Below, piece after piece: positions 1-7,396 of a DNA stretch of 10,060 nucleotides. The DNA is taken from positions 1 through 10,060 of the forward strand of contig VFZQ01000129.1 in the NCBI GenBank assembly GCA_016871135.1, in the 5' to 3' direction. The number at the start of each line of letters is the position of its first letter. Position 1 is the stretch's first letter. The notes below the pieces were generated by a model. It was not told the origin of the DNA. It was given only the letters and a program-made list of their open reading frames with translations, and ran no database searches. Position numbers and translations under genes: made by a program. The stretch is from Acidobacteriota bacterium. Lineage in GTDB: Bacteria; Acidobacteriota; Terriglobia; Bryobacterales; Bryobacteraceae.

Positions 1-47
1 AGCTTACGTCGACCGAAGCGAAGGAAGAGAAGGAGGAAGCCAAGTGA
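1..47 (+). CDS. C-terminal tail of upstream protein, probably the ABC ATPase of the Gld-like transporter (partial)
   Basis: Only the last 14 codons are present, read in the frame beginning at base 3 and ending with TGA at 45-47. The visible residues, LTSTEAKEEKEEAK, form a charged Glu/Lys tail with no domain of its own. The stop overlaps the GTG start of the permease gene by 4 bp (GTGA), so the two are probably translated together. GldF-type permeases usually follow their ATPase gene, so an ATPase is the likely identity. That is inference from gene order; nothing in the visible residues proves it. Confidence 0.5.
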   Translation, partial: LTSTEAKEEKEEAK

Positions 48-796
48 GCAACATCCTGGCCATCGCCCAAAAAGAGATAAAGAGCTATTTCGTTTCGCCC
101 ATTGCGTACGCGCTGCTGGGCATTTATGCATTGATCTGCGGCTGGTTCTCGCTCATCGCGATCGCGAACTTCATTGAGATGTCGCAGATGCAACAAGGCG
201 CCGCGGATCTGAACGGGTATGTTATCGCGCCGGTGATTGCGAACGCGGGCGTGTTGTCGTTGTTCCTGGCGCCGATGATCACGATGCGGCTGTTCGCCGA
301 GGAAAAACGTATGGGCACGATCGAACTGTTGATTACGTCGCCGATCACTGATTTGGAGATTATTCTCGGCAAGTGGTTAGGCGCAATGGGCATGTACTGC
401 TCGATGCTCCTGATCAAGCTGCTGTGCCTGAGCTTTGTATTCATCTTCGGCAACCCGGACTATCGTCCGCTGCTAACGGCGTATCTGGGCATGTTCCTCC
501 AAGGCGGCGCGCTGCTGTCGATCGGTATGTTTGTGTCGAACACGACGCGCAATCAGATCGTGGCCGGTACGGTGATGTTCGGCTTGTCGCTGCTGATGTG
601 GACGTTCGATTGGGCGACGACGTTTAAGAGCGACGGATGGGCGAAGGTGATTTCGTATCTATCCCTCACTTCTCACTTCAATTCGTTTTCACGCGGCGTA
701 CTGGATTCCAAGGACGCGATCTACTTCATCTCGGTCATCGTGCTGGGCATGTTCCTGACGGCGCGGTCGCTTGAGTCGCTGCGGTGGAGGTCGTAA
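44..796 (+). CDS. ABC-2 type transporter permease, GldF-like
   Basis: Inner-membrane permease of an ABC-2 type transporter, 250 aa, the usual size for this family. About six hydrophobic segments are visible: roughly residues 17-43, 60-80, 105-135, 143-165, 170-190 and 225-242. The family's cytoplasmic signature lies at about 77-111: PMITMRLFAEEKRMGTIELL, then a TSP motif and an LGKW motif. The C-terminal HFNSFSRGVLDSKD stretch is also typical of GldF/NosY-like permeases. The start is GTG at 44, with AGGAGG at 31-36 seven bases upstream; it overlaps the preceding stop by 4 bp. The next gene starts 2 bp after the stop and encodes the usual GldG-type partner. The substrate is unknown. The Gld name reflects sequence family and gene order only; it does not imply gliding motility. 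Confidence 0.9.
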   Translation: MSNILAIAQKEIKSYFVSPIAYALLGIYALICGWFSLIAIANFIEMSQMQQGAADLNGYVIAPVIANAGVLSLFLAPMITMRLFAEEKRMGTIELLITSPITDLEIILGKWLGAMGMYCSMLLIKLLCLSFVFIFGNPDYRPLLTAYLGMFLQGGALLSIGMFVSNTTRNQIVAGTVMFGLSLLMWTFDWATTFKSDGWAKVISYLSLTSHFNSFSRGVLDSKDAIYFISVIVLGMFLTARSLESLRWRS

Positions 797-798
797 CG

Positions 799-2130
799 AT
801 GGCATCACGGCAATCGAAATTTGCATCGTACACGGCGCTTTACGGCGCGGTGGTTGTGGCGATTCTGGTAATCGTCAATATGCTGGCCGACCGGCACAAC
901 AAGTCGTTCGATACGACGGCGAATAAGAAGTACTCGTTGTCGGAGCAGTCGGAAAAGATCGTCAAGAATCTGAAGGGCGAGATGAAGGCGTACTACTTCG
1001 ACCGCACCTCACGATTTGAAACGCAGCGCGGATTGCTCGACCGGTACGCGAATGCTTCGTCGAAATTCCAGATCGAGTACATCGATCCGGACAAGGATCC
1101 GCAGAAGGCCCGCGCGCTTGGCGCGCGTAACTACGGCACGCTCATTCTCGACAACGGCGTGAAGAAGGAAGAAGCCAAAGCTGTCACAGAACAGGAAATC
1201 ACCGGCGCGATGGCGCGCATGCAGCAAGCCGGCGAGCAGACGGTCTGTGCGCTGGACGGGCATGGTGAGCGGTCGCTCGACGGCGCGGATCCGGGCAGCC
1301 TCGGCAGCGCCAAACAGTCACTGGAACGCAACAACTACAAGACGCAGACCGTGAAAGTGCAGGAGAAGGCAGCCATTCCGGAAGCCTGCACAATACTGTT
1401 GGTGGCGGGTCCGAAGCGCGAATACAACGATGACGCGATCGCCGCGATCAAAGGCTTTGTCGAAAAGGGCGGCGATGCGATGTTTCTGCTCGCGCCTGCG
1501 TTGAAAGGCGCCAATGAAGAGACCGACAACGATCCGAAGTTGAATGCGTTGCTAGGCGGCTGGAATATCGAGGTTGAGAACAATTTCCTGCTCGACGCGG
1601 ATGGCCGAGCGGTGGTCGTGGGCGACGAATACTCTCAGCACCTCATCGTTCGCGATATGAGCAGGCTGGCGGTGATTATGCCTCTGGCGCGCAGCTTGAA
1701 TGTGAAGACGGGCGCCGAGAAGTTGATCTCTTCAGCGGGCGATGCGATCGGCACCAAGACGCTCGACATCGCCAAGCTGCAAGGCGGAACGATGCCGGCG
1801 GCCGATTTTAAAGGCCCGTTTGTCGTCGCCGCGGCAACAACGGTGGGCGGCGGTGGCGACCAAAAGAAACAGGGCCGCGTGGTTGTAACTGGCTCGGTCG
1901 ATTGGGCCAGCGCCGCGATGTTCAACCGCTACGGCAACCGCGATTTGTTCCTGAACATGATGAACTGGCTTTCGGCCGATGAAGACTTGATTTCGATTCG
2001 TCCGAAGGAGCCGGAAGACCGGCGGCTGAGTGTGCGCCCGACGCAATTCTGGATCCTCTACGTCACAAGCGCTCTGCCCACGCTTGCCGTGCTGGCTGGC
2101 GGCATTTTCGTTTGGCTGAAGCGGAGGTAG
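799..2130 (+). CDS. GldG-like ABC transporter auxiliary protein
   Basis: A 443-aa protein of the GldG / ABC-type auxiliary family, which accompanies GldF-like permeases. It has one N-terminal membrane helix (about residues 11-30), a large periplasmic part, and a C-terminal helix (about 417-440) ending in KRR. The segment after the first helix contains KYSLSEQSEKIVKNL, the typical start of the soluble domain. A GGDAMFLLAP strand and a later GRVVVTGSVDW stretch fit the Rossmann-like fold of this family. The reading frame is open from a GTG at 784 that overlaps the permease. ATG at 799 is preferred because GGAGG at 786-790 lies 8 bases before it. The protein probably gates or extends the permease, with no known catalytic role. 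Confidence 0.85.
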   Translation: MASRQSKFASYTALYGAVVVAILVIVNMLADRHNKSFDTTANKKYSLSEQSEKIVKNLKGEMKAYYFDRTSRFETQRGLLDRYANASSKFQIEYIDPDKDPQKARALGARNYGTLILDNGVKKEEAKAVTEQEITGAMARMQQAGEQTVCALDGHGERSLDGADPGSLGSAKQSLERNNYKTQTVKVQEKAAIPEACTILLVAGPKREYNDDAIAAIKGFVEKGGDAMFLLAPALKGANEETDNDPKLNALLGGWNIEVENNFLLDADGRAVVVGDEYSQHLIVRDMSRLAVIMPLARSLNVKTGAEKLISSAGDAIGTKTLDIAKLQGGTMPAADFKGPFVVAAATTVGGGGDQKKQGRVVVTGSVDWASAAMFNRYGNRDLFLNMMNWLSADEDLISIRPKEPEDRRLSVRPTQFWILYVTSALPTLAVLAGGIFVWLKRR

Positions 2131-2136
2131 TCAGGC

Positions 2137-3462
2137 ATGGAGCCGAAGCGATTGATGCTGGCCGCGCTGGCGCTGGTGGCGCTTTCGGGCGCGCTGTGGT
2201 GGTCGAACAAAGAAGAAGCCAAAGGCGAGAAGAAGCCGGGGCCGGACGATGCACCAAAGATTCTTGAGATCGCGCAGGACCAGATCGTCAAGATCGAATT
2301 GAAGCGGCTGGGAGCGGAGCCAGTGCTTCTGGAGAAGTCCGCTTCATGGGCGTTGAAGGCGCCGAAGGCGTTGGGCGCGGATCAGGATGCGGCGGCGGCG
2401 GTTGCGTCGGCGCTGGCCGTGTTAAGTTCGGACCGGCTGGTGGCGGACAAGATCGATAACGCCGATGCGTATGGCCTGAATCAGCCCATGATGACCGTAA
2501 TCGTCACGCGCAAAGACGGCAAGACGCACACGCTGCAACTAGGTTCTGATACACCGTCGGGCTCGGCGACTTACGCGCGTGTGGAGGGCGATCCGAAGCT
2601 CTACACGGTAGCGACGTTTACGAAGACGTCGCTCGATAAGACCTGGCGCGATCTGCGCGATAAGCGGTTGCTGCCGTTCGATGGCGAGAAGTTGACGCGC
2701 GTGGAGACGACAGCCAAGGGCACGACGATCGAATTCGGCAAGAACAACGCCAATAACTGGACGATGCTCAAGCCGAAGGCGCTGCGCACCGATAACTTCG
2801 CGGCCGAGGAGCTTGTGCGCAAGCTGAAGGAAGCGAAGATGGAGGTGACCAACGACGTCGAGGAAGAGGGCAAGTGGCCGGCGAAATTTGCGGCGGCCGC
2901 GGTTGTCGGCGCGGCGAAGGTGACCGATCAGAAGGGCACGATGTCGATCGAGATTCGCAAGGACAAAGACAATGCGTATTTTGCGAAGTCGTCCGCGGTT
3001 GAAGGCATCTTCAAGACCACGCAGGAGGCCGGTGAGGCGCTAGGCAAGGGCGTCGACGACTACCGCAACAAGAAGCTGTTCGAGTTCGGATTCACCGAGC
3101 CGGATCGCGTGGAAGTGAAGCAGGACGGCGCGGTTTACTCTTTCTCGAAGGTCAGCAACGACTGGAAAAAAGACGGCAAGTCCGTCGAGCCGGGGCAGAT
3201 CCAGCAGGTGATCGACAAACTGCGCGACCTGGCTGCGACGAAGTTTGCCGACGCTGCCACGGGCGCTGTGTATGCCGAGTATTCGGTGAAGGCCGAGAAG
3301 GTCGTAGTCACCAAACAAGGCGAAACCTTCTACGGTAAGCGCGCCGATAGCAATGAAGCCGCAGTGCTGGATGCGTCCGCGCTGACCGAGATCAAGACGC
3401 TGGCCGCCGCGGTGAAAGAGCCGGCTGCTTCCGCCAAGCCGGAAGAAAAGAAGAAGAAATAG
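2137..3462 (+). CDS. DUF4340 domain-containing membrane-anchored protein
   Basis: A 441-aa protein with a short N-terminal hydrophobic anchor (about residues 6-22) and a charged linker, followed by a DUF4340-type region. DUF4340 proteins are often encoded next to GldFG-like transporters and have no established biochemical role. Three similar units can be seen at about residues 48-104, 185-238 and 321-371. Each has a short beta pair (VKIEL, TRVET, DRVEV), a tryptophan about 18-24 residues further on, and a helix of the pattern L..L..L. The C-terminus is lysine-rich (EEKKKK). The ATG start has GGAGG at 2123-2127 with a 9-base spacer, and the gene begins 6 bp after its neighbour ends. It is likely a periplasm-facing component of the same transporter; this is inferred from context. 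Confidence 0.8.
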   Translation: MEPKRLMLAALALVALSGALWWSNKEEAKGEKKPGPDDAPKILEIAQDQIVKIELKRLGAEPVLLEKSASWALKAPKALGADQDAAAAVASALAVLSSDRLVADKIDNADAYGLNQPMMTVIVTRKDGKTHTLQLGSDTPSGSATYARVEGDPKLYTVATFTKTSLDKTWRDLRDKRLLPFDGEKLTRVETTAKGTTIEFGKNNANNWTMLKPKALRTDNFAAEELVRKLKEAKMEVTNDVEEEGKWPAKFAAAAVVGAAKVTDQKGTMSIEIRKDKDNAYFAKSSAVEGIFKTTQEAGEALGKGVDDYRNKKLFEFGFTEPDRVEVKQDGAVYSFSKVSNDWKKDGKSVEPGQIQQVIDKLRDLAATKFADAATGAVYAEYSVKAEKVVVTKQGETFYGKRADSNEAAVLDASALTEIKTLAAAVKEPAASAKPEEKKKK

Positions 3463-3463
3463 T

Positions 3464-4810
3464 TTGAACGCGCTCCTCACCGATCTCTACCAGCTCACGA
3501 TGGCGGCGGGCTATTACGAGGCTGACAAAACGAAGGAGCGCGCGACGTTCGAGTTGTTCGTGCGGCGACTGCCGTACAATCGCAACTACTATCTCGCTTG
3601 CGGCATTGAGCAGGCGGTCGATTATCTTCTGAAACTGCGGTTCACTTCGGAAGAGGTCGACTGGCTGCGGAAACAGCCGCAGTTCACGCGGGTGAGTCCG
3701 GGATTCTTCGACTCACTGCTCGACTTCCGCTTCACCGGCGATGTTTTTGCCGTGCGCGAAGGAACGCCGGTGTTCGCGGGCGAGCCGATTCTAACGATTC
3801 GCGCGCCGATCATCGAAGCGCAGATTCCAGAGACGTATTTGCTGGCGACGATCGGCTTTCAAAGCTCGATTGCGACCAAGGCGTCACGCATCGCCGAAAC
3901 GGCGGCGGGGCGTTCGGTGGTAGAGTTCGGCACGCGGCGCGCGCATTCGCCGCACGCGGGATTGTTGGCGGGCCGCGCGGCATACATCGGCGGCTGCACG
4001 GGCACAAGCAACGTCGAATGCTCGCACCGTTTCGGGATTCCGATGTTCGGGACATCGGCGCACTCGTGGGTGATGTCTTTTGCCAGCGAGCGCGGGGCGT
4101 TCGAGCAGTTGCAGGCGCTGCTCGGCGATGCGACGGTGTATTTGATCGACAGCTACGACACGCTGCAGGGCGCGCGCACGGCTAGCGAAATCGGGAAGCC
4201 GATGTGGGGCGTGCGTCTGGACAGCGGCGACTTGATTGAGCTGTCGCGGAAGGTGCGGCAGATTCTCGACGATGCCGGTTATCGCGATGCGAAGATCATG
4301 GCCACGGGCGATTTGAACGAGTACCGCATTTTGGAACTCTCGGCGGCGAACGCGCCGATCGATGTTTACGGTGTCGGTACGGATTTAGCGACGTCTGCCG
4401 ATGCGCCGTCGATGGGCGCCGTGTACAAGATGGTGGAGTTAGAAGTTGAGGGTATCAAGCGGTACACGGCGAAATACAGCGATAAAAAGGCCACGCGTCC
4501 TGGATCGAAGCAGGTGTTTCGATACAGCGATCACGACATGATCGGCTGTTCCTGGGAGTGCCCATCGTGTCCGGAGGGTTCGCGGCCTTGCGAGGCGCTG
4601 CTGCGGCCGACAATCATCGGCGGCCAGTTAGTGGAACCGCTGCCGGATATAAACGCGGCAAGGGCGCATGCATCGGCTTCGCTGGCGCGGTTGCCAAAAG
4701 CGATCAAGAGTTTGTACGCACCCGAAGACGCGCCGTGGCAGGTTGTCTACAGTGAGGAAATGAAAAAACTCGAAGAACGCGTGAAGCGCAATTATGGAGC
4801 GGGCCGGTGA
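3464..4810 (+). CDS. pncB: nicotinate phosphoribosyltransferase
   Basis: Joins nicotinate and PRPP to form nicotinate mononucleotide in NAD salvage, with ATP hydrolysis in most family members. The protein is 448 aa. The family N-terminus LLTDLYQLTMAAGYYE begins at residue 4, which supports the TTG start at 3464, one base after the preceding stop; only a purine-rich run serves as a ribosome site. The core contains VEFGTRRAHSPHAG (153-166), then GTSAHSWVM with His200 at the place of the phosphorylated catalytic histidine, and GVRLDSGDL (249-257). Near the C-terminus Cys362, Cys366, Cys369 and Cys376 form a CX3CX2CX6C cluster, like the zinc-knuckle-like motif described in the Thermoplasma acidophilum enzyme. 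The nicotinamidase-like gene that follows overlaps by 4 bp and would supply the substrate. Confidence 0.95.
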   Translation: MNALLTDLYQLTMAAGYYEADKTKERATFELFVRRLPYNRNYYLACGIEQAVDYLLKLRFTSEEVDWLRKQPQFTRVSPGFFDSLLDFRFTGDVFAVREGTPVFAGEPILTIRAPIIEAQIPETYLLATIGFQSSIATKASRIAETAAGRSVVEFGTRRAHSPHAGLLAGRAAYIGGCTGTSNVECSHRFGIPMFGTSAHSWVMSFASERGAFEQLQALLGDATVYLIDSYDTLQGARTASEIGKPMWGVRLDSGDLIELSRKVRQILDDAGYRDAKIMATGDLNEYRILELSAANAPIDVYGVGTDLATSADAPSMGAVYKMVELEVEGIKRYTAKYSDKKATRPGSKQVFRYSDHDMIGCSWECPSCPEGSRPCEALLRPTIIGGQLVEPLPDINAARAHASASLARLPKAIKSLYAPEDAPWQVVYSEEMKKLEERVKRNYGAGR

Positions 4811-5343
4811 AGGCGGTTTTTGTCGACATCGACACGCAGCTCGATTTCCTGTTTCCAGCAGGGGCGCTGTATACGCCGGGTATCGAGTCCATTTGCGGCA
4901 ATCTGGCGAAACTGACGGCGCATGCGGTGCGCGTTGGTATTCCAATCATCTCGACAATGGATGCGCACACCGAAGACGACGCCGAGTTCAAACAGGGCTG
5001 GCCGCATCATTGCGTGAAGGGCACGCTGGGGCAGCGCAAGTTATCGACGACGATCGCCGCGCGCGGGCAGCAGATTGTTGAGAAGCAGACGTTCGATTGT
5101 TTTTCGAATCCGCGGATGGCGGAGTTGCTGTTTGAAATGCAGCCGGACCGCGTCTACGTCTATGGTGTCGTTACCGATGTGTGCGTGATGCACGCGGTAG
5201 ATGGGCTGCTGGCGCGGAACTATCAGGTGTCGATCGTTAGCAACGCGATCTACGCCTACGATGCCGGCAAGGCCGAGACGTGCCTCGGCCAGTGGCGCAT
5301 GGCGCACGTCAAGTTTCCGACTACCGCATCACTTTGCGGGTGA
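4807..5343 (+). CDS. pncA: nicotinamidase-like cysteine hydrolase (isochorismatase family)
   Basis: Predicted to deamidate nicotinamide to nicotinate, the substrate of the pncB product just upstream. The 178-aa protein carries the isochorismatase-fold triad: Asp9 in DTQLDF, Lys93 in EKQTFDCF, and Cys126 in GVVTDVCVMHA. Asp52 and His54 in MDAH, plus His68 in HHCVKGT, match metal-ligand positions of known nicotinamidases. GTG at 4807 overlaps the pncB stop (GTGA) and has GGAG at 4796-4799, 7 bases upstream. The protein is slightly shorter than most nicotinamidases and ends soon after the core fold. The family also includes isochorismatases and other amidases, so the substrate rests mainly on the metal-site residues and the pncB neighbour. 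Its 3' end overlaps the converging rsfS gene by 15 bp. Confidence 0.85.
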   Translation: MKAVFVDIDTQLDFLFPAGALYTPGIESICGNLAKLTAHAVRVGIPIISTMDAHTEDDAEFKQGWPHHCVKGTLGQRKLSTTIAARGQQIVEKQTFDCFSNPRMAELLFEMQPDRVYVYGVVTDVCVMHAVDGLLARNYQVSIVSNAIYAYDAGKAETCLGQWRMAHVKFPTTASLCG

Positions 5344-5769
5344 GACTTCCAGGCGCAGCGCGTCTCTGTAGAGGCGATCAAGCCCGTAGTATTCGCGCGC
5401 TTTTTCGCTGAAGATGTGGATGATGCAGGCGCCGTAGTCCATAAGGATCCATTCGGCGTTGGTGAAACCTTCGACGGCGATGGGGCGATCACCCTGCGCC
5501 TTTAGTTGCTTTTCGATCTCGTCGGCAATGGTCTGATTCTGGCGTGGATTTCGCCCGTGGCAAATGACAAAGACATCGGCGATTGAGGTGACTCCTCGCA
5601 GATCGAACGCTTGAATATCGATCGCTTGTTTCTCATCGGCCGCGCGAACGGCGGTGAGCCATCTGGAGTCCAAGTCTTCGGGCGAGGGGTCAAGCGCTTC
5701 TTCGACTACTTCCGGTGTTGGTGGGGTGACGCGCTTCTGCGGCTTTCGAGTGGTCCTGGTACCCGGCAA
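5329..5769 (-). CDS. rsfS: ribosome silencing factor RsfS
   Basis: RsfS binds ribosomal protein uL14 on the large subunit and blocks joining with the small subunit under starvation. The 146-aa product contains the whole RsfS domain at about residues 37-142: AIDIQAFDLRGVTSIADVFVI, then VEGFTNAEWILMDYG, IIHIF and REYYGLDRLY, all family hallmarks. The first 30 or so residues are a basic, proline-rich extension beyond the usual 110-130 aa length. TTG at 5769 is chosen because AGAGGAG (complement of 5776-5782) lies 6 bases upstream and an in-frame TAG lies a little further upstream. rsfS often sits next to nadD; here it adjoins NAD salvage genes but on the opposite strand. Its last 15 bp overlap the end of the nicotinamidase gene. 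Confidence 0.92.
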   Translation of the reverse strand: MPGTRTTRKPQKRVTPPTPEVVEEALDPSPEDLDSRWLTAVRAADEKQAIDIQAFDLRGVTSIADVFVICHGRNPRQNQTIADEIEKQLKAQGDRPIAVEGFTNAEWILMDYGACIIHIFSEKAREYYGLDRLYRDALRLEVSPAK

Positions 5770-5809
5770 ATACTGCTCCTCTGCAATGTCGTACTACAAT
5801 CAAGATATC

Positions 5810-6652
5810 ATGCGGTTTCCGCGCTTGACGAGTGCGATTGCGCTTTTCGCGGCGGTGTCGATGGCGGCGCCGGAGACGGCGGCGGTGCGCTCGGCGCGCG
5901 AAACGCTCGATCAAACGCGCAAGCTGGCCGCGGCGGGAGCGGCATCGCGCAAGCAGTTGGAAGCGGCCGAGCGGGCGTTGGAACAGGCGAAAGACGACGC
6001 CCTGCTCGCGTCGACGATCGATGCGCAGTTGTCGGTCGAGGACCTAACCGAGGAGCAGTCGGGCGAGATCATCGCCGCGGCCAAGCGCGGACTGGCGCGC
6101 GAACTGGCGCGGCTGGAGGCGCACGCAAAGTTGGTTGGCGAGGGTGTCGCGCCGAGGACGTCGCTGCAGTCGTTTGAGCTCGATATTGAGCGCGCGCGGA
6201 GGATCGTCGATGTCGCGGAAGAACGTGCGAAAAGTTTACAAGAGATTGCGTCAATGATCCGCGCCGAGGAAGAAGCCGCCGATACGCCAACGCCCGATGT
6301 GCCATCGATCGCCGACGGTCCGATTCAGCGTATCACCCGATACAAAGGCACGATGAAGTTTGACAACGAAGAGTTGCGGGCGATAGTGCTGGAGTTCGAG
6401 AAGAAGTTCGACCGGAAGCTGCCGGTCAGCGCGCGCGGCGCAACGGCCCTGCACCGTTCGATGGGTTTCGATCACACTGGGCGCGTCGATGTGGCGGTGA
6501 ATCCCGATCAGGTCGAAGGGCGCTGGTTGATGCGTTATCTCGAAAAGAAGGACATTCCGTTTTTTGCGTTTCGGACGTATGTCAAGGGCCAGGCCACGGC
6601 GCCGCATATTCACATCGGCCCGCCATCCACGCGCATCCGCGCGACCGACTAA
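5810..6652 (+). CDS. secreted coiled-coil protein with C-terminal His/Asp-rich domain, function unknown
   Basis: I do not recognise a named family. From ATG 5810 the 280-aa product begins with a probable signal peptide (MRFPRLTSAIALFAAVSMAA), so it likely acts outside the inner membrane. Residues 25-155 are helical and charged and contain two related units 69 residues apart: KLAAAGAASR at 38 and KLVGEGVAPR at 107, each followed by L...E..L/I.E.A. They recall the hairpin tips of HlyD/MacA adaptors or TolC-type proteins. After an acidic/proline linker, residues 171-280 form a separate domain with His215, Asp221, His222, Asp227 and a terminal HIHIGPPS (His266, His268), suggesting a metal site. 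The frame is open back to 5654, but that start would lie inside rsfS. ATG 5786 is also possible, though it would put a polar stretch before the signal peptide. No clear ribosome site is seen. Confidence 0.75.
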   Translation: MRFPRLTSAIALFAAVSMAAPETAAVRSARETLDQTRKLAAAGAASRKQLEAAERALEQAKDDALLASTIDAQLSVEDLTEEQSGEIIAAAKRGLARELARLEAHAKLVGEGVAPRTSLQSFELDIERARRIVDVAEERAKSLQEIASMIRAEEEAADTPTPDVPSIADGPIQRITRYKGTMKFDNEELRAIVLEFEKKFDRKLPVSARGATALHRSMGFDHTGRVDVAVNPDQVEGRWLMRYLEKKDIPFFAFRTYVKGQATAPHIHIGPPSTRIRATD

Positions 6653-6658
6653 ATTTCA

Positions 6659-7195
6659 ATGAATAACCCCACTCTGCGAGTCATGATCTCCGACGCCGAG
6701 ATTGCCAAGCGCATTCACGAGCTCGGCGCCAAAATCACCGAGGACTACAAGGAAGGCGACCTCGTGCTGGTCGGCATCTTGAAAGGCGCGTTTATCTTCG
6801 TCGCCGATTTGGCGCGGGCGATCAACCGGCCCGTGCGCCTGGATTTCATGGGCATTTCGAGTTACGGCAAGGGCAAGACGACATCGGGCGAAGTGAAGGT
6901 GACGAAGGATCTGGATGCGTCGATTGAGGGCGCCAACGTGATCATCGTCGAGGACATCGTCGATACAGGCGTGACCCTTAGTTATCTGATTGGACAGTTA
7001 CACAACCGCAAACCGCGGAGCATTCGAATCGCGGCGCTTTTGGATAAGCCCGACCGGAGGCTGCGGCCGGTGCAGGTTTCCTATACGGGGTTTACGATTC
7101 CAGATGAGTTTGTGGTGGGGTATGGGTTGGACTATGCCGAGGATTATCGAGGGTTGAAGGATATTTGTATTTTGAGTGATGGGGCGGAGGCATAG
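6659..7195 (+). CDS. hpt: hypoxanthine phosphoribosyltransferase
   Basis: Transfers phosphoribose from PRPP to hypoxanthine (often also guanine), giving IMP or GMP in purine salvage; cytosolic. The 178-aa length is normal. The PRPP loop IIVEDIVDTGVTL (95-107) carries the Glu98-Asp99 pair and Asp102. LKG at 41-43 is the pyrophosphate-contacting motif, Lys130 in ALLDKP contacts the purine, and DEFVVGYGLDYAEDYR near the C-terminus includes Asp158. The flexible loop (about 65-82) includes SSYGKGKTTSG. ATG at 6659 lies 6 bp after the preceding stop, with no obvious Shine-Dalgarno sequence, so expression probably depends on read-through from the upstream gene. In many bacteria hpt is next to tilS and ftsH; that is not the case here. 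Confidence 0.95.
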   Translation: MNNPTLRVMISDAEIAKRIHELGAKITEDYKEGDLVLVGILKGAFIFVADLARAINRPVRLDFMGISSYGKGKTTSGEVKVTKDLDASIEGANVIIVEDIVDTGVTLSYLIGQLHNRKPRSIRIAALLDKPDRRLRPVQVSYTGFTIPDEFVVGYGLDYAEDYRGLKDICILSDGAEA

Positions 7196-7334
7196 GCGAA
7201 ACGCCGCATCGGGACCAACGGTATTGCCGCATTTGTCTGGACGGGGCGCAATCGAAGAGCACCGAACGCGGGAGCTCACTTCAAGGTTTCTGGATTTGAC
7301 CTTCGGGAACACCGCGCCTGCGAACAAGAACGAT

Positions 7335-7381
7335 TATGGGAGAACCCCGGCAGTTCGGGCACCCGAACGCTCTCTCCCATA
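7335..7381. repeat. nested inverted repeat upstream of the small-peptide gene
   Basis: Outer arms TATGGGAGA (7335-7343) and TCTCCCATA (7373-7381) are perfectly complementary over 9 bp. Nested inside are GTTCGGG (7353-7359) and CCCGAAC (7362-7368), a perfect 7-bp pair two bases apart. The internal loops are uneven (9 and 4 bases). No T-run follows on either strand, so it does not look like an intrinsic terminator. It ends 15 bases before the ATG at 7397. It could be an operator, a structured leader, or a remnant of a mobile-element end. Confidence 0.75.
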
Positions 7382-7384
7382 CGA

Positions 7385-7390
7385 TAGAAT
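7385..7390 (+). promoter_or_regulatory. possible -10 element for the peptide/flavoenzyme pair
   Basis: TAGAAT differs from the sigma-70 TATAAT at one base. The ATG at 7397 lies six bases after it, so transcription would begin at or very near the start codon, giving a leaderless mRNA. This agrees with the absence of a good ribosome site. No convincing -35 box is seen 16-18 bases upstream, where the inverted repeat lies, so an activator may be required or the match may be chance. Confidence 0.3.
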
Positions 7391-7396
7391 CTTGGA

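Noticed and set aside
5795..5800. TACAAT as a -10 box in the rsfS / secreted-protein divergent gap
   Set aside because: It fits the distance to ATG 5810 for a near-leaderless mRNA, but no -35 element is present and the gap is only 40 bp; the evidence is too thin to list.
5654..5809. N-terminal extension of the secreted coiled-coil protein back to ATG 5654
   Set aside because: It lies antisense to the well-supported start of rsfS, and it would bury the signal peptide inside the protein.
7195..7205. Short hairpin GGCG-AAA-CGCC right at the hpt stop codon as a terminator
   Set aside because: The stem is only 4 bp and no T-run follows, so it is not supportable as an intrinsic terminator.
7296..7301. 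TTGACC as a -35 box for the peptide gene
   Set aside because: No -10-like hexamer occurs at 16-18 bp downstream, and it is too far from the TAGAAT at 7385.
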